In this document: piece after piece, positions 24,901-39,732 of the stretch | How positions within the stretch are numbered: position 1 is the first letter of the stretch | Layout: each line of letters begins with the position of its first letter | Assembly (NCBI RefSeq): GCF_963576615.1 | Contig: NC_088711.1 | Span: 60,182,248-60,246,247 of the forward strand | Source of the DNA: Watersipora subatra | Lineage: Eukaryota; Bryozoa; Gymnolaemata; Cheilostomatida; Watersiporidae | Length of the DNA stretch: 64,000 bases | Reading direction: 5' to 3' | Position numbers and translations under genes: made by a program | The notes under the pieces: generated by a model | Told to the model about the DNA's origin: nothing | Database searches by the model: none | Seen by the model: only the letters and a program-made list of their open reading frames with translations

Positions 24901-27900
24901 AATACTTCGCAAATAATTTTTGCAGCACTTTTCGATTATCACAGGTGACCAACAGGCTCGTCATGATTACCAGACAATAATATGTACTCCTTCGAGCTAA
25001 GTTTAAAAAATTAAACGAATTTTTACGGTAAGTTATAAGATATCATTGCTAAAAGTGACAGCATTACGATAAAAATAAAACAGACGTGTAAGAACAATAG
25101 ACATGGTTTTATTGAATGTAGTTAAAGTGAAAGTATATTTGTGAAAATATTTCGACGAATGAGGTTGCATAAAAGTGTAAACAGAAACCATCTTGTAACA
25201 ACTACGTCCCATTTGAGCTGTTTTGGAAAGAGAATCCAAACTACGGCAGTCTCGTGTGGCTGCGATTAACTGTTCGTTTTTTAGCTTTTAAGAGCTTGTA
25301 ATCACATTTCCACATATTTTGTACCTACAACACAGCAGAGTAAGACAGGGTGAATCTTTTGATACCAAAAAACTGTAATGTGAATTTTGTTGCAAGTCAA
25401 CCTTTAACGGATTTTATATGATTTTAAATTTTAAGCGCTCAAACTATACCCGATTTGCATCCATAAATGTTTGTTGTATTTGCTATAATTACCCTCAGTA
25501 TCAATTTCATATTATAAACTTTGTTATCATAAACAACCAACTACTGAAATGCGAGATTTAAAGTATCCTCAAGATCCTAATCATCTTTGTTATAAATCTG
25601 TCGCAATAATTTACTGAAATCAGTTAAGACAATGACTATATACTGAGTTTCTTTTGCAACCACTCTTTTGAAAGGTGTGTTGTATGGAATGCACCGCCAT
25701 GAATATCTTCTGGACATCATAAGAAATGTCCTTGTCAGCTCCAGTATGAGTGTAAATAACTTTGGCTCATAGCTCACCAACCTAAGTTTATGTTTTGTTG
25801 TCATAAACCGTACATCGATAATCTTATTTGTTACAATTGCTTGTAAAGCTATAGTTCGATTCACCAATTTTTGTGTACCTCATAACCGGTAGCTTTAATC
25901 TTTCAGTAAAATTTATTTCTACAAATTTTATAATATTATGGATTCTACAGATGGGGTCCGCTGTGCTAGTGGAATACTTGTTTATTGCCTGTCATTGTCC
26001 ACAATGGATTATTGGCTGCAATCTTTGATATGGTTCGATGTTGCTAGCTAGCTCGGCTTGATATGCTGAGCTAGATCTGCATACATGTGTCTCTGCGTGC
26101 GCGTTTGTGTATCTGCACCTGTGTGCGTGCGTGCATGTTCTTGCGTGTATCTCTGTGTGTGTGTGCGTGTTATTGCGTGTATCTCTGTGTGTATGTGTGC
26201 GTGCGTGCGTGCGTGTGTGCGTGTTATTGCGTGTATCTGTGCGTGTGTGTGCGTGCGTGTGTATGTGTATCTGTGCGCGTGTGTCCGTGACATTGCCCAA
26301 TGCACCATTCAATTCTTGATTACCTCAACATCTTTGAAATACATCCTTCATGTTTGACTGATAGTTGAGATGTTCACTAAATAGCTGTGTTGTCTGTTTT
26401 GAATGAACTCCTGGCAAGCAGAGAAGCTTGAGTAATTTCGCTGCTTACTTGCACATAACTAGACAGAATTTAAGTAAGATCAAGGTTTGGTTAACACTCT
26501 ATCACCGCTATATCACCGTATGTCAGCATTCTCCTCTCAGCGTTCATCGTTGAATATGTGCACCTTGAACTTATAGCATCGACAAATCGACATGATAGTG
26601 TCGAGCAAGTTTGCAGCTGTCTAGTTTTCTCGATATTTTGCCGAGCATTGATCACAACCTGTACAATGTGAACCATTTCAGCAATAGTAATTCAGGGTCA
26701 CGGATAGCGTGATTTATTTTTTTGCATTTACGATAGATGCTGCAAGACTAGTATTTGATTCAAGCACGCAAAAATGAAAAGGTGAGATATGGTGATATAT
26801 AGCCTGTCTTGACAAAATGTTGTTTTTGCGAAGTTGTTCCCCCGTCGAGCAGGCGAGCAACACAACAGCTTGTCACCAGACGTACTGCACCTGATGCATC
26901 AGCTGCACTGAAAGAGAGTTGTTCCTTTCTGTATATGCGGCTTGGCTGCGATGTTATGGCGGTCGCTCCATTGGTAATCATAACGGATTTCGCGCAAAAA
27001 TTTATGGAGAAAAAAATAAGATTACAACGTTTAACCAAATACCAGTCTTTGTTGTGAACGTTAGTAGATTTTAAGATTAAATTAAATTGAAGATAAAATC
27101 CATACGAACAAATAAAACTGACTGAGCGCACAAATAACGCCATGTTTAGTCGCTGTTGTTCCCTAAGTTCTACTAAAGTTTACCGCAGAGACTGGTCGCT
27201 GGTTAAACGTTATCTTGTTTTTTCAACATAAACTTTTGTGCGAAATTCGTTTTGATTACCATTGGAGCGACCGACATAACATCGCAACCAAGCCGCATAG
27301 ACGGAAGAGAACAACTCCCTTTCAGTGCAGCTGATGCATCAGGTGTAGTACGTCTTGTGACAAGCTGTTGTGTTGCTCACCTGCTCGACGGGGGAACAAC
27401 TCTGCAAAAACAACAGTTTGTCAAGACAGGCTAGGTGATATAGTGTAAGATATGGTGATATAGTGTGAGATATGGTGATATAGTGTGAGATATGGTGATA
27501 TAGTGTAAGATATGGTGATATAGTTTGAGATATGGTGATATAGTGTGAGATATGGTGATACAGTGAGAGATACGGTGATACAGTGTGAGGTATGGTGATA
27601 TAGGGTAAGATATGGTGATATAGTGTGAGATATGGTGATATAGTGTGAGATATGGTGATATAGTGTGAGATATGGTGATACAGTGTGAGATATGGTGATA
27701 TAGTGTGAGATATGGTGATACAGTGTGAGATATGGTGATATAGTGTGAGATATGGTGATACAGTGTGAGATATGGTGATATAGTGTGAGATATGGTGATA
27801 TAATGTGAGATATGGTGATATAATGTGAAATATGGTAATATAATGTGAGATATGGTGATATAGTGTGAGATATGGTGATATAATGTGAGATATGGTAATA

Positions 27901-30900
27901 TAATGTGAGCTATGGTGATATAGTGTGAGGTATGGTGATATAGTGTGAGGTATGGTGATATAGTGTGAACCAGCCTTTAGTAGAAAAGCTAACCGAAAGT
28001 ATGAAAGTCACTTTGGAACATCAGACTTACCTTATAACTTTATATTTTCATTCTAGCAATGTTCGTTCAAGTTATGATGTTGGGGCAGGCAGAGGGAGCA
28101 CCCTACTTTCAGCAGCCAACGCTTCATCTCCAGTCAGGTATACATTAGCTATTATGAAATGTTTTGACTTGAATATGCATTTGCAATATCACTGTTTCTA
28201 TAACATGGATGCTGCTGATTTGGAGTTGTGCATACATGGAGTTACCATGTGATAAGTTTTTCAATGTGCATTCCAAGTTTGCAGATTTATGTCGGCACTT
28301 TGCCAAAATAGATAATAATTTTTACGCCAGAGGTCATAATGGCGCATCCGGGACTGCTCAAATTGAAATAAGAACGGCTGAAGTGCTAAAAATGTTCAAA
28401 ATGGATCAGCTTTCGCATCATTTCTTACACATCATTCACAAGCGCCGTTTCCATCTTTCGCGAGTAACACATTCGGTAAAAGTTTGTGAGTAAGAAAACT
28501 CATTTGACTTCGCTGTTTCCTTCTTGACAAACTTGCGGAGTAACCACCGCATTGAAACATAGTGTATAAGATGTACATATAACAAACAGGTATGCTGCAC
28601 CTGCGTAAACGGTTCAAATTGTTGTGAGTTGTGACTGTGACCAAGAATGACTTCAATGCACATTTTTCTATATCTCTGGACGGCGTGAAACTTGCCAAAG
28701 CATTAAATCAATTTGATTTTATTGCTAATAAAAAGGGAAAAGGTGATGAAACCTGAAAAGTTTTTCAAAAGTAAATTGGAGGAATGTGTGTTTAATTTTT
28801 ATTTGGAAAGATTCCGAAAGTTGTGTATATTCAATAAAACATTGGCATACAAGTTAGTCCATTCTAATGGTCGCTCTCCACGCCGAAGATGTCTTTTGTC
28901 AAAGCAAATATTCCTAGAAGACTTCGTATTTTATGTAATTCATTCAAGTGCCCAAAAACAATGATAAATGCTTGGAATAGCAACACTTAGTGCTGTCAGA
29001 CAAATGTTCATGTTTATGTATGTAAAACTCCATAGATTGATTGTCTGTAAAACTTGAATCTACAGTAATAATCAATAAATGGTGAAAAATAGTTCAACTG
29101 TAGTCTTAGAGACGCGTGAACTTTAGTGTAGGTTCTGCGGTGCGTATGTTGGGTAATATTGAGCATTAGAAATATTCGATAAGTCATTGCTTGGCTCAAT
29201 TGTAACTGCAGCAGATTATCAACTGGAAAGCATCTCTTTTAGCTCAAATCCTATGGGTTGTCCAGAAGGGGGCTTAGTTGTTAATCTATGAACAATCTTT
29301 TTGTGATTTGATAAAACTCACCAGATTGTGGTTGGTTATTGTGCTTCCTTATTGGCTGGCTATTGCGCCTGCCTCCTTACTGGTTGGTTATTTGTGACCT
29401 TATTGGTTGGTTATTGTGCATACCTCCTTATTTAGTTGCAACAACCTGCAACTTTTTACACGTTTACTGTGATTCATAGGTAAACCTGAACTTAATGTTC
29501 TAGAGCATCGCCCTCACACCACAGAGATCCTTTTCTTGCACATACTGGACAATTCACCCCATCAGGACGAGGGTCGGCCCGAGGAAGACCTTTTGGACCA
29601 GTGAGAGGGAGAGGCTACATGGGACGACCAATGCAACCCAGACATAGTGCGAGTTCAACATACAATGCTCACAATTTTTATCCACAACGCCCTCCACACC
29701 TACAAAGGATGCACCGCCCTCCACATCCACAGAACATGCAGCGCTTTCCACACCCACGTCATTACTATAGGGGTGGGTAAACATGCCTTGCCGAAGAGTT
29801 TAATGTCATACTACTCGGGTGATATAGTCTTGTACCCACGTCATTACTATAGGGGTGGGTAAACATGCCTTGCCGTAGAGTTTAATGTCATACTACTCGG
29901 GTGATATAGTCTTGTACCCACGTCATTACTATAGGGGTGGGTAAACATGCCTTGCCGTAGAGTTTAATGTCATACTACTCGGGTGATATAGTCTTGTACC
30001 CACGTCATTACTATAGGGGTGGGTAAACATGCCTTGCCGAAGAGTTTAATGTCATACTACTCGGGTGATATAGTCTTGTACCCACGTCATTACTATAGGG
30101 GTGGGTAAACATGCCTTGCCGAAGAGTTTAATGTCATACTACTCGGGTGATATAGTCTTGTACCCACGTCATTACTATAGGGGTGGGTAAACATGCCTTG
30201 CCGTAGAGTTTAATGTCATACTACTCGGGTGATATAGTCTTGTTTTGTTAGTTTAGAAATGTTAAAGGTGACATTTAAATTTTGTTGCAGTTCTTTTTGC
30301 TAGCGCTTGTCAGCAGTTTTTTTGGAGAAAGTGAAAAATTTAATTTTAGCCTTTTTGGCCAGTCAGCACCAAAACTTTCCCTCACTTTGAAATGATTGTT
30401 AAAAGCAAGATACGAATTTTTAAAAATTTCAAGAAGATTACTACATATACATGTTTATATTCTGTTTTACGCAAAAAGAAAGTCTGGATTTGCTTTCTCT
30501 CGTCTGTCTTTTGAATGATCGAAAATGCTCCCATCTTCGCATCTTTACTGCTGCCCATGCGATTGTTCACACAAATGTGTATAATCAATACTTGGATCTC
30601 TGGCATTTCATCCAACTGTTAACATAGTTACAAGTGTTAGGTTTCAAAGCTCTTGTTTTTATGATACTTGAGGAGATTGGTAAAAACAAAATTGAATATA
30701 TTGCAAAACTTTACTGATTTCTACAATTATGTAATATTGATATAATATGGCTCAAGAATTAATCATTCAAAATAATTTTAGTATTATTATAATATATAAC
30801 AATATAATACGGTATAATTTATTGCTTTGAATAATATTTTATCTACTTTAAACAAATCTTTTTCAAACAGTAAGACTGATGCAGCAGGTGCTGCTACACC

Positions 30901-33900
30901 GCAAATAATCGGTCCCAGGAACGTTTGCGTTATATGAACAGTAAAATACATGTTATTAGCCTAATCTATTTCAAGATCTTTCCAAACTCATCCCTTTGGC
31001 CATACAAATAGGAAAAACAAGACTTTACTTTTTAATTGATGTATTATTGACTTGCTGCAGTATTATTGGTTTGCGTCGACAACTTCTTTTTCTGATCAAT
31101 TTCGCTGGTTTTATAGACCATGATTGCGATAATTTTTACAATAAGTTCGTAGGAACTGCACATCTTCAACGTTCATTTACTACAATATGAATAATTTTTT
31201 CTAAGCAGCCAAGTCTATTCTGCAAAGTAAAACTAATAACAAATATTTTACCCGTCTACAATAAAGCAAAGCATGCAAATATATTTATTATGCTACCTAT
31301 GCTATTGTGCTACCTGTTCATCGTCTATCTGTATCCAAGGGTCAAGGTTAGTATAAAAGATAACTTTCAATGATACTCCAACTCGTGACAGACAGACCGG
31401 CGCTGTAACACTTGCACCAATTGATCGCCTTTAAGTATTTATGAGCGATTGCGCAGCTACCTATTCTCTGTTTTGTCGACACATCTGACGATATTTTACG
31501 ACGAACTAGAATGTCACAGAAGTTATATATATAATAGATATAACGCTATACGCACATCGTTTTTTTTCTCTCCCAAGTGCGGCGATCTAGGTTATCATTC
31601 AAATCAAATATGACAACTTGATACTTTACATTATATGGAATTTTTACACAGTATGACGCCAAACTTCATATAAACTTTTTACATCATCTGGAATTTATAT
31701 TATAGGAGTGTCTACCGTATATTGCCCGTGCCATACAGCTGTCAGCTAGCTGAGAATATCGTTGTTTTATGCAGAAATAATAGTAATAATCCACATTTGT
31801 GACAAACTTGCCTCACTACTAATCACTCCGGGTAAAACAAAATTCTCTTATTTGTAAGCATTATATGTAGTTTCCCCATCACACTCCTCGTTAGGATGAC
31901 TCTTCGCCTTCTTACAATCACTGCGTTTCCATGCTTTGCATGGGTTCGGAGTTGTCCGCTGCCGACAAGTTTGCGCCCTAACATTTAAATGATTCAGAGC
32001 TGCACTCTAGATCGTTCCAAGGTTCGCTATGTATTCCTCAAAACAAAACTTGTTGAAGTAGACTCGCTTTCGAGTTACTATTCCTTTTTAATTCATGTGT
32101 AGTCAACTAGTTGCACTGAAAAGGTAATAATTTTGTCATCTTCGTACAAGTAGCCCATCATTGGCATGTAAATGGTAATATAAATACAAAAGTCTATGCG
32201 GTAACAGTAGTGAGTAGCATTAGCAAGTCTTCGTACCAGACACTCGCGTGGTTGTGTACTTTTATTACCTCCACTTGGGAGTGCTTAGCCAAGTAGTATC
32301 GGTTCAGATCCATCAGCAGGGAGTATTTCTATCACGTCGAAGTACTCTCATAGCAATTGCCTTCCCATAAATTTAGCCAAGCAGATTGTCATCAAATGCG
32401 GTTGGATTTTAGTGTTTCTATGATTTGGAGGGGAAGCAACTCCAAACCCATTCAAAGCATTAGAAAGCAATGAATGACTACTGTAACCTAGGCTGTTATG
32501 GTTTTCATATTCCAGGTTGGAGTTGTTCTCTGCCGAGTTAATTTTGTAAAATTAGGTTTATATTTTGGTCTCAATGAGTTACTAAAACAATGCAAGTGTT
32601 ATAGGAAACACTGATAGCCTGTGGTATTTGTAGGCAGAGGTCAGGTCCCATATGCCCAACGTGCCAGTCAATCAAACACCCAACTTAGTCCGACATCTCA
32701 CAAGTCGGATTCAGCTACCGAAGAAAATGCTGAACCGTGTCTTTATTGCAAGGCACCAACAGTTCTCCGATGCTTTGGCTGCAAAGTTGCGCCATATTGT
32801 TCTCGGAAGTGCCAAACAACTCATTGGACAGAATCTCACCGTCTCCACTGCGGCTCCATGTAAGTGTATAGAAAGTCTTGCATCTCAGGCTAGGATAAAA
32901 TACTCAATAAGGAAAGGTGTGATATCTTTATTGAGTTCTACATCTTAGCCTGAGATGCTAAATTTTCTAATGTGACTATGTTGCTTTATTCCTGAGAATC
33001 CAGTCACCTTTTGTGCTGTTATTTTCATCTCCGGGCAAATCTCTACCTAAGGAATTTAGATTATTCCCGAACCTGCTTTGTATGTTAAAAATGTCTGTCG
33101 GATTTAATATTCACATAAGATTATGATTTAATTTATTTAGTTCATTTCATAACCTCAAAACCTCTGATCACTTCTTGATAAACTCTGCAGAATAAATGTA
33201 TTATAGAAAGATGTAAAGAGAAGTGTACAAAATATATTAGGAAATAAAATATAAGGAAAAACAGTTTTCATTGTTACTAGTACCCCGACAGTCTGCTGTG
33301 TTGAGAGAGATTGTCAGGTGTAATAACTAACCGCACAAATATTCTGGAGCGTGGCAAAGCCTTCGAGTGGTTTGCCAAGCCGAAGGTCACGAGTTCGAAT
33401 CCTGTTACAAATGATCTTTTTTCTAACCTTCAAGCGTGACTTCTTATTATAGAAAAGCTTTTATCCTTGAGGCAAGACAACATAAGTGTAGGTATTCGAA
33501 TGTAGAGGTGCGTAGGTAGAGGAGGTATCAGAGAATATGTAGTACAAATTACTTTAATTTAGACTTCGTGGTTTAAACTAGCTCAGCTTAGATTTTGACA
33601 CGGTGTTCTTAATTCACACTTTAAACTCTCCAGACTTATAAAACAGCTATGCCTCCAGAGGAACATCATATGCAACATATTACTTTCATATATAAAGCTA
33701 AATACTAGCTAGAATTATTTTTCATATCTTGGAAAATTTGTATGTTAGAATAATTTTCAGCAAAAATTAGACAGTGTTCTTACAGAGCTCAAAACATTCA
33801 ATTTATGTGATACAGTGGACTCCCGCCATATGACATTACTTTGTTCCGGATTTGGCTTCGTAAGGCAAAAATGTCATTTAGAGGGGTATAGAAACCCATA

Positions 33901-36900
33901 GTAATTGTCTAATGCAAACACCTCTGGTAAAAGCATCTAAATTTTATATATGTACTGCACTTATTAGAAATTAGTAACAAAATAGTATAATAACCTGAGT
34001 AACTATAGTTACCTATAGTAACTTTACTGTATTTAGTGGTTATGATCTGCAATAAATTGTAACATTACTATGTACAGTACATGCCGTAGGGAGTACTTAC
34101 CTTCAAGACAGACATTACATAAACTTTAAATTTAACCTAAATGAATGTAGCTTACTAAATATACACATGAAGCTAAGTTTTAGTATGTATTTTACTGAGC
34201 TTTAATTTTATCGTCTCAATTTTTATCACCTGTTTCCGGCTTCGTTTTCACTATAACTTATAACTAATAATGCTGAACTGAGAGTGATAGTACATCGTAT
34301 CTCTTTTAGCCGTTGTGGAGCGATGTTGGCGACTAGAATATCGATATATTCCGACGTATGCAGCACACCGACCACCTAATTTGAATTTTGAAAAACATTT
34401 TTGTTGATGTCGTATGGCGGAAAAAATGCTGTAACGAGATGACAAAAAAGCATTATGTTCCATATCGTAAAGCGAAACAACCGTAAAACAGAGACACTGT
34501 TTTGACACAAGCGTTTTGTGTCAATGAACTCCCCAAACACACAAGAGGGTAGCAGTCGCAGATGTAATATATCTATCGATTGTCACAGCCCAAGATATGA
34601 TCAAAATTAATTGTTATTACCAACCATAGCATCTGTTGGAAGATAAACCATCGGACAAGTTATGCGCCTAGCAGCTGATGAGCATTCTCACGCTATTCTT
34701 GTAGGAAGAAAACAACTAGCGAATCATCTTCTGCTATCGATCTCAGTCAGTTCTCCGTGTCCTTCAACCAAAGTGTTATTGAAACAATGAAGGAGATGCC
34801 CGCCGTTGTGGATTGTCTAAACAAACTCAAGTCAGAGAGAGATTCTGATGCAGAGTCTGTGTCAAGTGGGCGGAGTGAGGATCCTGGACTGCCATTTGAT
34901 GAATTCCTTCAGGTCTGTTAATTAGTAGCCTAAGTTCCTTGATAGTTGGCTGCTTCAGTTCTAATACTAGTGATATTTTATTGTTTTTATCTAGCTACGC
35001 TCAATAAGTTGTGACCAATCAGTAACAGGAGATAATAAGTTCTGACCAATCAGTAACAGGAGATTAGATGATGCAGGTTCTGTTGCTTAGGTTTCTGTGT
35101 GGACAATCCGTTGAATAATTTTGCTTTGCTCACTGCAAGCAGAGGCTCTGTGTGTGTTTTGAGAGTATTCTTACACAAACAATGGCTCTGTGATCTTGTC
35201 TGGACATGTCCGAGTCCAATGGCACCTCTACAACTGGTTGACATGCCTAGTTGCAGAGAACAATTTAAAGGTTGACTTGAAACAAAATTCACATTACAGT
35301 TATTTGGCATCAGAAGGTTCACCATGTCTTACTCTGCTGTGTTGTAGGTTCAAAATACAGTGAAACTCGGATAATTCGCCCTCGGATAGCTCGAACTCAT
35401 GGTTAACTCGAACAGATTTGTTTGGTCCGTTCCCACGCAATAATAAATGGCTTCAGATAACTCAACCTCAACTTTTTTAACTTTAGCTCGAAGGGGTGCA
35501 TATCATCCTCTGATAAACATGAGGAGCCTGTTGGTCACTTGTGATGGTCGAAAAATGCTACAGAAATTGTTCGCATCTTTTGGCAAAAACATGGGTCACA
35601 TGATCAGATTATGTCTAGATGATTTGACCAGGCTGAAATGAAACTGTAAAGTAGCGAGCATCTATATTTGATAAGGGCTTTCCGAAAGAACCCGAAGTGT
35701 TTGTCATAAACTAGTGCTACGAGGCGTTTTAATTTGAGCCTTTTATTGGCCTTTTATTTCACATAATAACATCACGTGTCAAAACAATAACCACGTCGAG
35801 TTGAGTACGTCATCAAAATAAAAAGATTCCAACTTGCGGCTGTTTTTTTAATTCTTCATTTTTGAGCTTTTAAGAGCTTGTAATCACATTTCCACATATT
35901 TTGAACCTACAACACAACAGAGTAAGACATGTTGAATCTTTTGATGCCAAGTTACTGTAATGTGAGTTTTGTTACAAGTCAACCTTGAAGGTTCGATGTC
36001 ACGCTTGTCACGGTGGGCATGACATCAAACCTACGGGTTGGGATTCAGTCACCTTGTAGGGTAATTGAACCCAACCTGTATTTTGCAGGTCATATGGGTT
36101 AGACAACTTAGTTGTTTAAACCATGTCTAGAAACCACGATTGCTCGGTTTGAACAACTTTTTCTAAAATCTGAGTTAAACAGAACCTGGTGAATGAAATG
36201 AAGTAAACGATCAAGTTGGTTTAGCCAAAAGCGTGAGCTATAATAGAAACTGCATAGTGAGACCATTTGCATTTACGATTCGTCAAATCTTTATCTAGTG
36301 TTTCATGCTTGCGAATGATAGAAGCGCCACTTGCGAGTGATGCGCATTAAAATATCGTGTAGGCTATTCCATTCTAAAGGTTTTCACACCAGTCATTTTT
36401 ATTTCGATTTGAGCTGTTGCGAATGCTGCTAATGTTCTAAATGGTGATTTTTTTGAATGGTGCAAAGAAAGCTGAAAGCTGGCAAGACTGTGTTGCTAAT
36501 GATTGACCTATGGGGTCAATAATTAGCAACACAGTTTGCCTATTCCTTACAGTATTGAACAAAGCGCGGCCAGCGGCATTAAGCCTGGTTTCTATATGAC
36601 AGTGCAAGGCGCGCAACAAGGCGCACGACGTCGTGTGTAGGCCAGCTGTGATATGGAAACGTCAACGCACGACGATCGCGCGACGTGTTTACGCGGATCG
36701 CAAGGATCCAACAAAATGGATCCCTGCGATTGGTGCGCGCGATGATGTATCCCACAATACACCGCTAGACCTTTTCAACTTATCCCACAATAAAAAACCG
36801 AGGGCTGTGTTCCGGAGAAATCTGTCCCCCGTACGAAAGAGTAAGCCTGGTTTTCATGACAGCGCAATTTCGCAACGGAGGGCTGTTTTTTCGAAGAAAT

Positions 36901-39701
36901 ATGTCTCTCCTACGAAAAATTAAGGAAATTATCCACCCTGTCCAATGCAAGCGTGGCGCCTACGCGCGATATGGAAACACCGCATCGCGGCCCAAGAAAT
37001 GCATTGCGCACAATCACTGGGCCGCGCACGATCATTGCGCTGTCATATGGAAACCAGGCTTTAATCTTCATAACACAAATGTTCATTGAAACTCTTGTCT
37101 AATGGAAACGGTGTGTATATATAAAGTATATAAAGTTGATGCACTCAACCTGTGACGCAATATATGGGGTGTTGCATTACATAGTTGCATGGCAACAATT
37201 CTTTTACTTGTGCTGTATATAATTAGCTTGTGACATTACCGCTTATGGTTAAAGAATAGAGAAAGCATAATATTATTATGCTTTATTAGTTATCTTGAGG
37301 TGTTGACTGATGTTCTAAAAAAAGAATCAAGGAGATTGACCCCCTAGAAGCTGAGATATAGACAGCCAAACACAGGTCTACCTAATAAAAAATCAGAGGA
37401 AAACCCTTCGAAAATCCCGAAAACTATGACGTATAAAATCGACTTAATGGTCATGTGCCGGAGTTGCGCACCCTTACCGCCGTTACTTATAATGATTGTT
37501 TTGGCTACGAGATGTGAAACGCTTCTCGCGATAGTAAATAATTTACATACTAGCTCTGGTTTCTCAGGAAAATCATCCAAACATTGTGTGGTAAAGGCAT
37601 TTGCCCACAACCCCTCGCCATGATTTTTTAAAGCAGAAGAGCAATTTTTGACTATTGTGCTTCAAATTTTAACTCGATCTCCACGGATATGCTCCGAAGA
37701 TCATCTGTTCAACGAACGGCGCGTGTATAGTCTATATGCGATATCCGCGATTGCAGTTTGTTTAGAATACGAAATAGGAATGGGACTTTTTGTTCCTTCA
37801 TCATTTTTCTACTGTGTATCTACTGCAGCATTCAGTTGATTTTCATGATTATCGTCACTATTAACAGACTGGAAGTTCACTACAGCCATAATCTTAAAAA
37901 GACTAACTTGACCGTGCTGCTCTTGCTACAAGAAAAGAAAACGATAACTTTTGCTTTGATTTTTCTATTGATCTATTATCTTATCTATGATTATTTTTTA
38001 TGATTTATATAATATTCATAATGCATATTATACAAAATAATAATATAACTGCGTATAGAATAAATGATGTAACTAATATAATTTGTAGAAAATTCCAAAT
38101 GATAACCGAGATTGATGATTGATTTAATTGATTCTATTTATTAGCTATAGTTAAAAAAATCTGAACAACGCTAAAGGTGAGTCTGAATAGGGAAGCTAAG
38201 TAGGAGAACAACAAAACTGAGCTGAACTAGCAAGAAAGCGAAATGTTGCGAAATAATAGATGCGTGTAATTATTTTATGCTAAAACTAATCTACACGTCA
38301 GAGGGACTGGTTCAGAATTCTAGGAGCGATGATTGTTAGGCCCAATTTGATTGTTCTATACTTCCAGGGATTAAACCAATTAAAACGCCGTGATTGTTAT
38401 AGGAGAGCGCATTAGTTGGCTTAATTGACCAATGACACACAAGTCGATTTCATACGTCATATATTGATGATTACCAAAACACTTTTGTTTTTTGGTAGAC
38501 CTGTGTTTGGCTGGCTATATCTCAGCTTCTGGTTGGTCAATCTCCTTGATTCTTTTTTTAGAACATCAGTCAACACCTCAAGATGAATAATAAAGCATAA
38601 TAATATTATGCTTTCTCTATTCTTTAACTATCCAAGGTCAGCAATGACACGATGCCTTTTGATGTTCCTGATTGAAGGATTAAAGTAGAAATGTTAGTGG
38701 ATGTTCGTTAATCTTCTTGTTCGTCATCCTCAGAGGAAAATTTGTTCAAAATTGAAAATTAAAACTGCTTCTGTATTAATGACAGCGGATAAGAAAAATC
38801 AGCTGCATCCTCAACTCAAGCATGTCTGCTCGCTGGTATTTCTAGGTTAAGCTCAACAACTTCGTCTCCCCCTCTCAGTTTTATATTCAGCGGGCTGATG
38901 AGCAGACAACTTCAAGTACACTACCAAGGGTATGTTTATCACCTATGTGTATCTGTTTCTGTGAGTTACGAGAATGCCTCAAACTATCATATACATGGAG
39001 GGCTCGTAGGCATGCCGACCAGCAGAACTCTAGCCATGTCTCAATCTGGAGACGTCTTACATGTCACGAGCCACTATTTAATTTAGGCCATATCGGTTCT
39101 TTGGTGACACAGAATATTCTTCCTGTAAAGCTCATACAATGGGGGTCAACTCCATTACAGTTTGCTGTAATATCTCAGCTTCACCACTTTTATTACATCT
39201 TTCGGTGGCTAGTAACTCTGAAGACAGTGGATATGTGTCATAATTGTGAACCCCGGCTGGTTGTGGTTAGAGTGCACCAGGACCATTTCAGAATATTTTT
39301 CTTCCCATACGGCGTGTTCAATGGCGTTGCCCATCTGGCCCCACTCATTCCATATACAGTGCACCTTCAGGATACGATTTTGGTCCGTTCCAGGGCTGGC
39401 ATCGTATGGTGAAAAATCGTAAGCGTATAGAAACCATAGTAATTATATAATGCAAACACTACTTGGTAAAAATCGTCAAAATTTTATACAAGTGCTGTAC
39501 ATATTAAAAATCAGTAACCAAATAGTATGTCAACCTCAGTAACTATAGTTAACTACAGTAACTTTAGTGTATTTAGTGGTTATAATTGGTAATAAAAGGT
39601 AGCATTATTATTTACCAGTACATACCGTAAGGAGTTCTTACCTTCAAATAGACGTACGTATAACATAAACTTTGAATTCACCTCAAATAAGTTTAGCTTA
39701 C

Positions 39702-39732
<31 letters not shown>

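Larger units (their letters stand above)
26482..27980. mobile_element. Family E MITE, copy 1, with nested insertion and terminal array
   Basis: Left end near 26482 reads AAGGTTTGGTTAACACTCTA; right end reads GTGTGAACCAGCCTTTAG. The interior 26495-26790 aligns with the second copy (45687-46126), for example TGCCGAGCAT and CTGTACAATGTGAACCATTT. A family C element (26800-27433) is inserted near the right end, and the right-end motif is expanded into a 20-bp array. Confidence 0.7.

Noticed and set aside
26048-26357. Cys/Val-rich and His/Thr-rich frames on both strands
   Set aside because: Translations of a TG-rich microsatellite.
27434-27968. CRISPR-like appearance of the regular 20-bp array
   Set aside because: Units are directly adjacent with no unique spacers, in an animal nuclear sequence; it is a satellite.
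29753-30244. CRISPR or gene-cassette array at the 82-bp repeat
   Set aside because: No spacers; the whole unit repeats, and it overlaps an exon border.
33336-33440. Functional tRNA gene
   Set aside because: B-box is good but the acceptor stem and D-arm do not pair properly; more like a SINE or pseudogene.
38945-39412. Plus-strand frame of 155 residues
   Set aside because: No recognisable domain, overlaps the start of a family B element, no matching splice phase; chance or old transposon.
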